Origin: Streptomyces sp. HUAS CB01
GTDB lineage: Bacteria > Actinomycetota > Actinomycetes > Streptomycetales > Streptomycetaceae
Assembly (NCBI RefSeq): GCF_030406905.1
Contig: NZ_CP129137.1
Location: 4,484,001 to 4,548,000, forward strand
DNA length: 64,000 bases
Direction: 5' to 3'
The notes under the pieces were generated by a model. It was not told the DNA's origin and did not search any database. It worked only from the letters and a program-made list of their open reading frames with translations. The translations under genes and the position numbers were made by a program. Shown one piece after another: positions 1 to 7,819 of the stretch. Every line of letters starts with the position of its first letter. Positions within the stretch are counted from its first letter, which is position 1.

Positions 1-1
1 G

Positions 2-175
2 CCGCTGCCGACGAAGTGGACGATCCAGTTCGGTGAGCCGATTCCGACGGACGGCTATCCGCCGGAGGCGGCCGAGGACCCGATGCTGATGTTCAACCTC
101 ACCGACCAGGTGCGGGAGCAGATCCAGCACACGCTGTACAAACTGCTGGTGCAGCGGCGGTCCGTCTTCTTCTGA
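2..175 (+). CDS. Lysophospholipid acyltransferase family protein, C-terminal fragment (5' end outside window)
   Basis: Only the last 57 codons are visible, reading from LPTKWTIQFGEPIPTDGY to a TGA stop. The tail, with the PMLMFNLTDQVRE segment and the basic LLVQRRSVFF end, resembles the C-terminus of streptomycete PlsC-like 1-acyl-glycerol-phosphate acyltransferases, membrane-associated enzymes that add an acyl chain during phospholipid synthesis. The catalytic HX4D region lies outside the window, so the family call rests on recollection of the tail. The gene is convergent with rsbN, and a strong hairpin separates them. Confidence 0.6.
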   Translation, partial: PLPTKWTIQFGEPIPTDGYPPEAAEDPMLMFNLTDQVREQIQHTLYKLLVQRRSVFF

Positions 176-213
176 TCGTCCTGGTCACGGCCGCCCGGAT
201 CGGTCCCTGACGC

Positions 214-260
214 AAGGGCGGGGGCCGGATACGCGTCGAGCGTATCCGGCCCCCGCCCTT
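214..260. terminator. Bidirectional intrinsic terminator
   Basis: A perfect 21-bp inverted repeat (214-234 and 240-260, starting AAGGGCGGGGGCC) with a 5-nt loop lies between the convergent acyltransferase gene and rsbN. It is GC-rich without a long T tract, as is usual in streptomycetes, and could serve both transcripts. Confidence 0.85.
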
Positions 261-289
261 TGCCTGTCACCGGCCCGGGGCCCACCGGG

Positions 290-1489
290 CTACGGCATGT
301 CCTCGCTGTCGAGACCCAGGCCCGGCAGGAGCCCCGGCAGCAGCGGCGGGATCGTCACGTCCGGTACCGGCGCGGCCGGGTCCGGGAGCCTGCCGGACGG
401 CGACGGGGAGGCGCTGTTCTGCGGAGGGTCGAGCAGGCCGCCCGTGGTGCCCCCGATCAGCTGGTCGTCCTCCACGGCGCCCGAGCCGGACGGCTGGGGC
501 CGGTTGTCGCCGTCCGGGCTGCCGGTGGACGGTGAGGAGGCCGCCGAGGGATGCGTCTCCGAGGAGCCCGAGGAGTCCTGCGGGGACGATCCGGGCTGAC
601 TGGACCCCCGGCGCTCCGCCTCGGGAGCACTCGGCAGCAGCGAACGGAGCGGACCGACCTCCTGGTCTATGGCGTCGAAGACCGAGCTCACCTCGTCGCC
701 GACGTCCGTCAGCTGGGCGGGCAGCCGGTCCCGCAGCCCGTTCCACACGTCGCGGTGGCTGTTCGCGAAGGAGGACAGGGTGGCGATGGGACCGAGCGAG
801 CCGTCGCGCTCGTACGCCTGGTGGAGCAGCCGGTGGCCCTCGGAGGCGTCGTGGCGCATCCCGCTGAGGGTGTGCCTGACCTCGTTCACCGACTCGGTGT
901 CCAGCTCACCGGCGCGGCCGCGCTCCATGAGCCGGCGGGCCTCGTTCAGCCGGGTGGAGGCCTGGTCGAGGTAGAGCCCGCCGCGGTCCGCGTCGTCGTC
1001 GGCCATACCGAGTTTCAGGTCCTCCATGCCCCGCTTCAGCCCGTAGAGGGAGTCACCGGGGAGGGCGTCGGAGCTGGCGGCCGCCACGCCGCCGAAGGCG
1101 CCGGCTGCCACTCCGACGGTCAGTCCTCCGGCCGCGAGGCCCTTGGACCACCGGGAACGCGGGCGGAGTTTCCGGAGCGGGGAGGCCCGATGGGCGCCGC
1201 GGCGGGAGCTCCGCTGCTCCGGGACGGTAGGGCCCCCGGACGCGGAGCCCTCCGCGAGCATGGCTTCCATGGCGGCCACGAGCTGGGCTCGCTGCACCAC
1301 CTTCACATCGGGATCCAACTCCGGCTTCGGCAGCTCACCGAGGCCGTTCGCCAGGGCCAACAGCTGCCCCTGTTCGGCCCGCTCGGCCGAACTCTCGGGC
1401 TGCTCGGCCTCCGCGCCCCGGAGCGTTTGCGTCTCCAGGGCCTGGGCGAAGGCGTTCGCCCGCCGGTGTGCCGAAACGTTCGCGATCAC
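290..1489 (-). CDS. rsbN: Anti-sigma factor RsbN (DUF5667-type membrane protein), cognate to sigma-BldN
   Basis: About 399 residues. The N-terminal ~120 residues are cytoplasmic and presumably hold the sigma-binding segment. One membrane helix follows (GLAAGGLTVGVAAGAFGGVA, near residue 120), and then a DUF5667-like helical domain starting around DALPGDSLYGLKRGMEDLK. The C-terminal third is a low-complexity Ser/Pro/Gly-rich outer region ending PGLGLDSEDMP. I chose the GTG at 1489 because GAGGAG lies 9 nt before it; the GTG at 1498 would directly abut that site. It lies downstream of bldN on the same strand. From knowledge of the family, RsbN inhibits sigma-BldN, and its gene is transcribed from a sigma-BldN promoter; a matching promoter is visible at 1620-1648. 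Confidence 0.85.
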   Translation of the reverse strand: MIANVSAHRRANAFAQALETQTLRGAEAEQPESSAERAEQGQLLALANGLGELPKPELDPDVKVVQRAQLVAAMEAMLAEGSASGGPTVPEQRSSRRGAHRASPLRKLRPRSRWSKGLAAGGLTVGVAAGAFGGVAAASSDALPGDSLYGLKRGMEDLKLGMADDDADRGGLYLDQASTRLNEARRLMERGRAGELDTESVNEVRHTLSGMRHDASEGHRLLHQAYERDGSLGPIATLSSFANSHRDVWNGLRDRLPAQLTDVGDEVSSVFDAIDQEVGPLRSLLPSAPEAERRGSSQPGSSPQDSSGSSETHPSAASSPSTGSPDGDNRPQPSGSGAVEDDQLIGGTTGGLLDPPQNSASPSPSGRLPDPAAPVPDVTIPPLLPGLLPGLGLDSEDMP

Positions 1490-1619
1490 TGGCGGCACCT
1501 CCTCTCGTCATGACGGTCGACTCCCCGGGTGGTCCGGAAGGTTGCACGACTTGAGCACATCCACACGAAAGAGTGAGTGGCTGCGCGCACGACGTGACCG
1601 CAGGGAGCCTGCATTGCGC

Positions 1620-1648
1620 ACAACGAGCGGTTCGGCAGTTGGGTTACG
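1620..1648 (-). promoter_or_regulatory. Candidate sigma-BldN promoter of rsbN
   Basis: On the minus strand, CGTAAC (1643-1648) and CGTTGT (1620-1625) are separated by 17 bp. The sigma-BldN consensus, as I recall it from bldM, is CGTAAC at -35 and CGTTGA at -10, so this is a match at 11 of 12 positions. It sits about 130 bp upstream of the rsbN start, within the 292-bp gap between bldN and rsbN. It fits the known feedback in which sigma-BldN makes its own anti-sigma factor. Confidence 0.75.
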
Positions 1649-1781
1649 CGCGGAGGATGATCGGACCAGTGCGTCATCAAGTGCTCACGGATGGTGAGTT
1701 GAGGGTGGACGGGCCGGGGACGGGCGCGTGGGGGAGGGGTGGTGCCGGTGGGGGTGCGGGGGGCGGTCGGAGCGACGGGCG

Positions 1782-2618
1782 TCAGCGTGCGTCGTCGGGC
1801 AGGAGCCGGGCCAGGGTGCGGACGGCCCGGTACTGGAGGGTCTTGATCGCGCCCTCGTTCTTGCCCATCACGCGGGCGGTCTCGGCGACCGAGAGGCCCT
1901 GGAGGAAGCGGAGGGTGACGCACTCCTGCTGCTGCGGGTTGAGCTTTCGGACGGCTTCGAGCAGTGCGGCGTTGGAGAGCGACTCCAGTACCGACTCCTC
2001 GGGGCTGCGCTCCACCTCGTTGGCGTCGAGCATCTCGCCGGTGGTCACTTCCAGCCGGAACCGGCTCGATTTGAAGTGGTCGGCGACCAGATTGCGGGCG
2101 ATCGTGACCAGCCAGGCGCCGAAGTCGCGGCCCTGCCAGGTGAACGTGGAGATGCGCCGCAGGGCGCGGAGGAAGGTCTCGCTGGTGAGGTCCTCCGCCG
2201 TCGCCTTTCCGCCGACGCGGTAGTAGATGTAGCGGTAGACGGTGTCGCTGTACTGGTCGTAGAGCCGGCCGAAGGCCTCGGCCTCGCCGGCCTGGGCGCG
2301 TTCGACCAGTTCCATCATCCGCGCGCTGTCGCTGTCGGCACTCGGCCTGCGGGCGGTGGTCGAGGTGGCGGCGTGCCGGCCGCCTCGTCTGCCCACCTCT
2401 CGCTCGCCGGCCCGCCCGTCGACCACGCCGCTGCGGGCCGGCACCTTCTCGATGCGGTCGGCCAGGGCGTAGCAGGGACCGGCAGGGCCGAGGGCGGCAG
2501 GGCTCGCGGCGAAGGCAGGGACGGCGTACGCGGTGGGGACGAAACCGCGCAGGTGGTCGAGGACCACTGCGCGGAGCGTAGCCAGGCCCGAGGCGTCAAC
2601 CCCGACGTGTGGGTACAC
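1782..2618 (-). CDS. bldN: ECF RNA polymerase sigma factor BldN (proprotein)
   Basis: 278 residues, GTG start preceded by GGGAG. The protein has an unusual ~95-residue N-terminal extension (MYPHVGVDASGLATL...) before the ECF core. Sigma region 2 runs from about residue 100 (MMELVERAQAGEAEAF, RYIYYRVGGKATAEDLTSETFLRAL), and region 4 from about 215 (LNPQQQECVTLRFLQGLS, GAIKTLQYRAVRTLARLL). In Streptomyces, sigma-BldN is made as a proprotein whose extension is removed, and it drives aerial hyphae genes (chaplins, rodlins, bldM). The extension and the downstream anti-sigma gene make the identification firm. Confidence 0.93.
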   Translation of the reverse strand: MYPHVGVDASGLATLRAVVLDHLRGFVPTAYAVPAFAASPAALGPAGPCYALADRIEKVPARSGVVDGRAGEREVGRRGGRHAATSTTARRPSADSDSARMMELVERAQAGEAEAFGRLYDQYSDTVYRYIYYRVGGKATAEDLTSETFLRALRRISTFTWQGRDFGAWLVTIARNLVADHFKSSRFRLEVTTGEMLDANEVERSPEESVLESLSNAALLEAVRKLNPQQQECVTLRFLQGLSVAETARVMGKNEGAIKTLQYRAVRTLARLLPDDAR

Positions 2619-3097
2619 GGGACTCCCAGAGGCAGAGCTTCCATCACGTGCTGTGCGGGACCGTTCACTCGTCGTGGCGACGTGTGGGGGTCCATGTGCG
2701 TCTGAGGAGAATAACGCTTCGTACAGGCAGTGCTACACCCAGTTGCTCAAATCATCGAATCCGTCGCTTCTGTTACGGCAAAGCAGCACATTCAGTCGCA
2801 GATTGTGATCGCTTGCTGATCGGACTACTTCGCCATCTGCTGGAGGGCGTGATGGGTTGTGTTCGTCTGGGCGCATCACGACTGGCGGGCGGCGTGACGG
2901 GGTAAGGGCCTCGGATTGCCGGGTGCCGTCCGTCGCGCGTCGTCGCAGGACAGCGGGTGGCGGGGTGCGGAACCGCTGCGGCGGAGCCGGGGGGCGCGGC
3001 CGTCGTGTCCGTGGCGCGGTCCCCGGACACGCAGAGTGGCGGCGCGGATGTACGGAGGCCCGGATGCCGCCGGGCGCGCTCGTCCGGTGGCGAGCGG
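2619..3097. other. Intergenic region upstream of bldN
   Basis: No credible gene. The stretch nearest bldN (about 2700-2850) is markedly AT-richer than its surroundings, as expected for a controlled promoter region. In other streptomycetes BldD represses bldN, but I could not assign a convincing BldD box by eye. Confidence 0.5.
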
Positions 3098-4045
3098 TCA
3101 GCGGCGGCGCCGGTGGAGGGCCACGGCGGCGGCCGTGCCGCCCGCGAGTGCCCCGACTCCCGCGGCGGCCGGGATGCCGACCTTCGCCGCCTTGCGGCCG
3201 GTGCGGTAGTCGCGCAGCCGCCAGTCGCGCTCCCGGGCGTGCTTGCGCAGCTTCGTGTCCGGGTTGATCGCGTACGGGTGTCCCACGAGCGAGAGCATGG
3301 GGATGTCGTTGTGCGAGTCGCTGTAGGCCGCACAGCGCGACAGGTCGAGGTTCTCGGCGCCCGCGAGGGCCCGCACCGCCTCGGCCTTGGCCGGGCCGTG
3401 CAGCGGCTCGCCCACGAGCTTGCCGGTGTAGACGCCGTCGACGGACTCGGCGACCGTGCCGAGCGCGCCGGTCAGCCCGAGCCGGCGGGCGATGATCGTC
3501 GCGGTCTCCACCGGTGCGGCGGTGACCAGCCACACCTTCTGGCCCGCGTCGAGATGGGCCTGGGCGAGGGCGCGGGTGCCCGGCCAGATGCGGTCCGCCA
3601 TGTACTCGTCGTAGATCTCCTCGCCGATCGACATCAGCTCGGAGACGCGGTGGCCCTTGACGATGGACAGCGCCGACTCCCGCACGTCCTGCATGTGCTC
3701 GGGATCCTCGACGCCCGCGATCCGGAACCACGTCTGCTGCCAGGCGAACCTCGCCAGCTCCCGGCGCTGGAAGAACTTCCGCTTGTACAGGCCGCGGCCG
3801 AAGTGGAAGATCGCGGCGCCCTGCATGACGGTGTTGTCCAGGTCGAAGAACGCGGCGGCGCTGACGTCCCCGACCACGGGGAAGACGGGCTCGGCCGGCG
3901 CGGTGTCTGCGTCGGTCCGGGCCCGGGCGTCCGCCTCGAACTGCTGTGACGTCTTGCGTGCTGCCTCGGCTGCGGCCTCGCCGGCGAGGACGCTCCGGGC
4001 GGTCGAGGAGCGCCTACGGGGAGTGAGCCATCCCAGTGCGGCCAT
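3098..4045 (-). CDS. HAD-superfamily (subfamily IB) hydrolase
   Basis: 315 residues. HAD motif I is FFDLDNTVMQ at about residue 62 (two Asp, nucleophile and acid/base). Motif II lies around VWLVTAAPVE, and motif III/IV is the AAYSDSHNDIPML segment with the metal-binding Asp pair. This arrangement is that of phosphoserine-phosphatase-like IB enzymes (SerB/CicA type). The C-terminus ends in a Gly/Ala-rich stretch (AAAGVGALAGGTAAAVAL) that could be a membrane anchor, followed by HRRRR. The substrate is not predictable. TATGCT just upstream of ATG suggests a leaderless transcript. It is divergent from the glutaredoxin gene. Confidence 0.85.
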   Translation of the reverse strand: MAALGWLTPRRRSSTARSVLAGEAAAEAARKTSQQFEADARARTDADTAPAEPVFPVVGDVSAAAFFDLDNTVMQGAAIFHFGRGLYKRKFFQRRELARFAWQQTWFRIAGVEDPEHMQDVRESALSIVKGHRVSELMSIGEEIYDEYMADRIWPGTRALAQAHLDAGQKVWLVTAAPVETATIIARRLGLTGALGTVAESVDGVYTGKLVGEPLHGPAKAEAVRALAGAENLDLSRCAAYSDSHNDIPMLSLVGHPYAINPDTKLRKHARERDWRLRDYRTGRKAAKVGIPAAAGVGALAGGTAAAVALHRRRR

Positions 4046-4163
4046 GTCGTGAGCATAGCCAGTCCGTTCGGCGGTTCCGGACTCGCCGGGATGCGAAGGC
4101 GTGAACTCTCCGCGGCCGGATTGTTAAAGGGGGCCATTCGGGCGTGTCGCGCCCGGGCGGAGA

Positions 4164-4448
4164 ATGGAGGGCATGAGTCCTCTGCTGCGGCGTAGCAAGA
4201 AGAAGGCCGGTGACCGCGTGGTGACCCTGATCGGAAAGCCCGGATGTCATCTCTGTGACGACGCGCGCTCCGTGATCGAGCAGGTGTGTGCCGAGACGGG
4301 CGCGGCCTGGGAGGAGAAGGACATCACCCAGGACGAGGAGCTGAACAGGGCGTACTGGGAGCAGATCCCCGTGGTGCTGGTGGACGGGGAGCAGCACACG
4401 TTCTGGCGCGTGGACGCCGGCCGGCTCCGTCGCGAACTGGGGGCCTGA
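4164..4448 (+). CDS. Glutaredoxin family protein (DUF836-like)
   Basis: 94 residues. A single thioredoxin-fold domain with the redox motif KPGCHLCDDA (CxxC near residue 29) and a cis-Pro region IPVVLVDGEQ. The C-terminal part (FWRVDAGRLRREL) is typical of the short actinobacterial glutaredoxin-like proteins encoded before rex. A second ATG nine bases downstream, with GGAGGG just before it, is an alternative start. The role is presumably thiol-disulfide exchange; the substrate is unknown. Confidence 0.85.
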   Translation: MEGMSPLLRRSKKKAGDRVVTLIGKPGCHLCDDARSVIEQVCAETGAAWEEKDITQDEELNRAYWEQIPVVLVDGEQHTFWRVDAGRLRRELGA

Positions 4449-4628
4449 CCGCAAAGGCGGCTACCATCATGGGCGTTTTGTTGGGGTCTCGGGGGCGTGG
4501 CCGTGAGGAGTGTGTACTGCTTTGCCCCCTTCCGATCTTCAACGCGTGCCGGCCGTTCACGGTTCCGGAATGGCGCGATCGGCTCGCGTGACCCCGGTCA
4601 CTTTGCACGGACAAAACGGACACCATCT

Positions 4629-4646
4629 TTGTGCACGCGTTCACAA
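4629..4646 (+). promoter_or_regulatory. Rex operator (ROP) in the rex-hem promoter
   Basis: TTGTGCACGCGTTCACAA matches the published Streptomyces Rex operator core TGTGAACGCGTTCACA at all but one position and is nearly palindromic. It lies 74 bp upstream of the rex start. In S. coelicolor Rex represses rex-hemACD and cydABCD when NADH/NAD+ is low and leaves DNA when NADH rises, so this operon is expected to be autoregulated by redox state. Confidence 0.93.
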
Positions 4647-4719
4647 AGACATAGCCTGCTCTCGACGGGGCGGTCCTGGGACGCATGGCCGCCAGCCTCG
4701 CTCATCCCGCAGGAGCACC

Positions 4720-5493
4720 GTGGCAACTGGCCGAACTCACCGACCGGCGACTCGCAGCCGAGGAATCCCCGAGGCCACCGTCGCCCGGCTTCCGCTGTAT
4801 CTGCGCGCACTGACCGCACTGTCGGAGCGCTCCGTGCCGACCGTCTCCTCCGAGGAGCTCGCGGCCGCCGCGGGAGTCAATTCCGCGAAGCTGCGCAAGG
4901 ACTTCTCGTACCTCGGCTCCTACGGGACCCGCGGCGTCGGGTACGACGTGGAGTACCTCGTCTACCAGATCTCCCGCGAGCTCGGCCTGACCCAGGACTG
5001 GCCGGTTGTGATCGTCGGTATCGGTAACCTCGGCGCCGCGCTCGCCAACTACGGCGGCTTCGCCTCCCGCGGCTTCCGCGTGGCAGCGCTGATCGACGCG
5101 GACCCGGCGATGGCCGGCAAGCCGGTCGCCGGCATCCCCGTCCAGCACACGGACGAGCTGGAGAAGATCATCTCGGACAACGGCGTGTCCATCGGGGTCA
5201 TCGCGACCCCCGCGGGCGCCGCCCAGCAGGTGTGCGACCGGCTCGTCGCCGCCGGTGTGACGTCCATCCTCAACTTCGCCCCCACCGTGCTCTCGGTGCC
5301 GGACGGCGTGGACGTGCGCAAGGTCGACCTCTCGATCGAGCTGCAGATCCTCGCGTTCCACGAGCAGCGCAAGGCCGGCGAGGAGAGCGAGGGCGAGGCC
5401 GCCGTGCCGCCGGTCGCCCCGACCGGCACCTCCGCCACGGCCGACGGCCGGAAGGGACCCGACGGGGACGTGCCCGCCGTGATGCCGGCATGA
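4720..5493 (+). CDS. rex: Redox-sensing transcriptional repressor Rex
   Basis: 257 residues from a GTG with AGGAG five bases upstream; the longer reading frame runs through the promoter and operator. The N-terminal winged helix (about 15-85) contains RLPLYLRAL and SEELAAAAGVNSAKLRKDFSYLGSYG. A Rossmann fold follows with GIGNLG at residues 100-105 for NADH binding, and the C-terminal helix SIELQILAFHEQ makes the dimer swap. Rex senses the NADH/NAD+ ratio. It is the first gene of rex-hemA-hemC-hemD: its stop overlaps the hemA start (ATGA). The C-terminal tail (GEESEGEAAVPPVAPTG) is a disordered extension. Confidence 0.97.
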   Translation: MATGRTHRPATRSRGIPEATVARLPLYLRALTALSERSVPTVSSEELAAAAGVNSAKLRKDFSYLGSYGTRGVGYDVEYLVYQISRELGLTQDWPVVIVGIGNLGAALANYGGFASRGFRVAALIDADPAMAGKPVAGIPVQHTDELEKIISDNGVSIGVIATPAGAAQQVCDRLVAAGVTSILNFAPTVLSVPDGVDVRKVDLSIELQILAFHEQRKAGEESEGEAAVPPVAPTGTSATADGRKGPDGDVPAVMPA

Positions 5494-6845
5494 GCCTCCT
5501 CGTCGTGGGCCTCAGCCACCGCAGCGCCCCCGTCAGCGTCCTGGAGCGGGCCTCGCTCTCCACGGACACGCAGGGCAAACTGCTGCAGGACGCCCTCGCC
5601 GCGGAACCCGCGGCGGAAGCGGCCGTCCTCGCCACCTGCAACCGCATCGAGCTCTACGCCGACGTGGACAAGTTCCACGCGGGTGTCGCCGAGCTGTCGA
5701 CGCTGCTCTCCCAGCACAGCGGCGTCGGCCTGGAGGAGCTCACCCCCTATCTGTACGTGCACTACGAGGACCGGGCCGTCCACCATCTGTTCTCGGTGGC
5801 CTGCGGGCTGGACTCGATGGTCGTCGGCGAGGGGCAGATCCTCGGCCAGATCAAGGACTCGCTCGCGCTCGGCCAGGAGCTGCACAGCGCGGGCCGACTG
5901 CTGAACGACCTGTTCCAGCAGTCCCTGCGGGTCGGCAAGCGCGCCCACAGCGAGACCGGGATCGACCGGGCCGGGCAGTCGCTCGTCACCTTCGGGCTGG
6001 AGCAACTGGCCGACGGCACGCCGACCGAGGAGTGGGCCGCGGGCAAGAGCGCCCTCGTCATCGGCGCGGGCTCGATGTCCTCGCTCGCCGCCGCCACCCT
6101 GGCGCGCGCCGGCGTCGCCGAGGTCGTCGTCGCCAACCGCACCCGTGAGCGCGCCGAACGGCTGGTGCAGATCCTGACCGAGCCCGGCGGGACGGGCGTC
6201 CGCGCCCGGGCCGTCGACATGGCCTCCGTCGGCGACGAACTGACACGTGCCGACGTCGTCGTCTCCTGCACGGGCGCGACCGGGCTGGTGCTCAGGGCGG
6301 AGGAGGTCGAGGCCGCCATCGCGGGCCGCGAGGGACGGCCGGCGCTGCTCGACCTCGCCATGCCCAGGGACATCGACGCCGCCGTCCACCGGATCGACGG
6401 TGTCCGGCTCGTCGACATCGAGTCGCTCGCCGAGGCGTCCGCGGACGCCCCCATGGCAGCCGACGTCGACCGGGTGCGGACCATCGTGGCCGCCGAGGTC
6501 GCCGCGTTCGGCGCCGCCCAGCGTGCCGCGCACATCACGCCGACCGTGGTCGCCCTGCGCGCCATGGCCGCCGATGTCGTGGCGGGCGAGATCGCCCGGC
6601 TGGAGGGCCGGCTGCCCGATCTCGACGAGCGCCAGCGCTCCGAGGTATCCCAGACGGTCCGCAGGGTCGTCGACAAGCTCCTGCACGCGCCCACCGTGCG
6701 GATCAAGCAGCTCGCGGCCGAACCCGGCGGCGCCGGGTACGCGGACGCGCTGCGCACACTCTTCGACCTCGACCCGGAGACGGTCGCCTCCGTCAGCCGG
6801 GCCGACGTCACCGACGCCGACATCAAGAACCGAGGGCGAGTATGA
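5490..6845 (+). CDS. hemA: Glutamyl-tRNA reductase
   Basis: 451 residues. It reduces glutamyl-tRNA(Glu) to glutamate-1-semialdehyde with NADPH, the first committed step of the C5 haem pathway; hemL, the next enzyme, is at 40.0 kb. The catalytic Cys50 lies in ATCNRIELY. A GAGSMSSL Rossmann motif marks the NADPH domain, and the C-terminal dimerisation helix ends in a DIKNRGRV tail. The start is fixed by ATGA overlap with rex, and the stop overlaps hemC in the same way, so the four genes are translationally coupled. Confidence 0.97.
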   Translation: MSLLVVGLSHRSAPVSVLERASLSTDTQGKLLQDALAAEPAAEAAVLATCNRIELYADVDKFHAGVAELSTLLSQHSGVGLEELTPYLYVHYEDRAVHHLFSVACGLDSMVVGEGQILGQIKDSLALGQELHSAGRLLNDLFQQSLRVGKRAHSETGIDRAGQSLVTFGLEQLADGTPTEEWAAGKSALVIGAGSMSSLAAATLARAGVAEVVVANRTRERAERLVQILTEPGGTGVRARAVDMASVGDELTRADVVVSCTGATGLVLRAEEVEAAIAGREGRPALLDLAMPRDIDAAVHRIDGVRLVDIESLAEASADAPMAADVDRVRTIVAAEVAAFGAAQRAAHITPTVVALRAMAADVVAGEIARLEGRLPDLDERQRSEVSQTVRRVVDKLLHAPTVRIKQLAAEPGGAGYADALRTLFDLDPETVASVSRADVTDADIKNRGRV

Positions 6846-7819
6846 CCGAGAGGGCATCGGGGACCGAGCGGCCCCTGCGGCTCGGAACCAGGCGCAGCAA
6901 GCTCGCCATGGCCCAGTCCGGGCATGTGGCGGAGGCGGTGCGACAGCTGACCGGCCGCTCCGTCGAGCTGGTGGAGATCACCACGTACGGCGACACCTCG
7001 CGCGAGCAGCTGGCGCAGATCGGCGGCACCGGTGTGTTCGTCACCGCGCTGCGCGACGCGCTGCTCGCGGGCGAGGTCGACTTCGCGGTGCACTCGCTGA
7101 AGGACCTGCCGACCACGCAGCCGGACGACCTCGCCCTGGCCGCGATCCCGCGACGCGAGGACCCGCGTGACGTCCTGGTCGCCCGGGACGGGCTGACGCT
7201 CGACCGGCTCCCGCACGGCGCCCGGGTGGGCACCGGCTCGCCGCGCCGGATGGCTCAGCTCAACGCGTACGCCCGCTCGCACGGGCTGCAGATCGAGACC
7301 GTGCCGATCCGCGGGAACGTCGACACCCGCATCGGTTTCGTGCGGAACGGGGAACTGGACGCGGTGGTTCTCGCCGCGGCCGGTCTGAACCGCATCGGCC
7401 GGATCGACGAGGCGACCGACTTCCTGCCGGTCGACGCGATCCTGCCCGCCCCCGGTCAGGGGGCCCTGGCGGTGGAGTGCCCGGCGGCCGACACCGCCCT
7501 CGCCGCCACGCTCGCCGAGCTCGACGACCCGTACACCCGGGCCGCCGTGACCGCCGAGCGGTCCCTGCTCGCCGCACTGGAGGCCGGCTGCAGTGCGCCC
7601 GTGGGCGCGCTGGCCGACCTGCCGGCCGACGAACAGGCTGTTCATGAGATGCGCCTGCGGGGCGTCGTCGGTACCACCGACGGTTCCACGCTGGTGCAGC
7701 TGTCCATCACCGGTCCCGTGCCCTCTTCGCACGACGAAGCGGTGGCACTCGGGCGCGAACTCGCCTCCGAGATGCTCGCCAAGGGCGCGGCCGGTCTTAT
7801 GGGGGAGCGAGCACTTTGA
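6842..7819 (+). CDS. hemC: Porphobilinogen deaminase (hydroxymethylbilane synthase)
   Basis: 325 residues. It condenses four porphobilinogens into hydroxymethylbilane. RLGTRRSKLAMAQS opens domain 1, HSLKDLP carries a catalytic Asp region, and Cys250 in EAGCSAPVGAL attaches the dipyrromethane cofactor. The overlapping ATGA with hemA and the TTGA overlap with hemD show coupling in the rex-hem operon. Confidence 0.97.
   Translation: MTERASGTERPLRLGTRRSKLAMAQSGHVAEAVRQLTGRSVELVEITTYGDTSREQLAQIGGTGVFVTALRDALLAGEVDFAVHSLKDLPTTQPDDLALAAIPRREDPRDVLVARDGLTLDRLPHGARVGTGSPRRMAQLNAYARSHGLQIETVPIRGNVDTRIGFVRNGELDAVVLAAAGLNRIGRIDEATDFLPVDAILPAPGQGALAVECPAADTALAATLAELDDPYTRAAVTAERSLLAALEAGCSAPVGALADLPADEQAVHEMRLRGVVGTTDGSTLVQLSITGPVPSSHDEAVALGRELASEMLAKGAAGLMGERAL

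Noticed and set aside
2619..3097. BldD box in the bldN promoter
   Set aside because: Expected from other species, but no site matched well enough.
5762..7732. 656-codon minus-strand frame
   Set aside because: Antisense of hemA-hemC; no motif, and the overlapping genes are certain.
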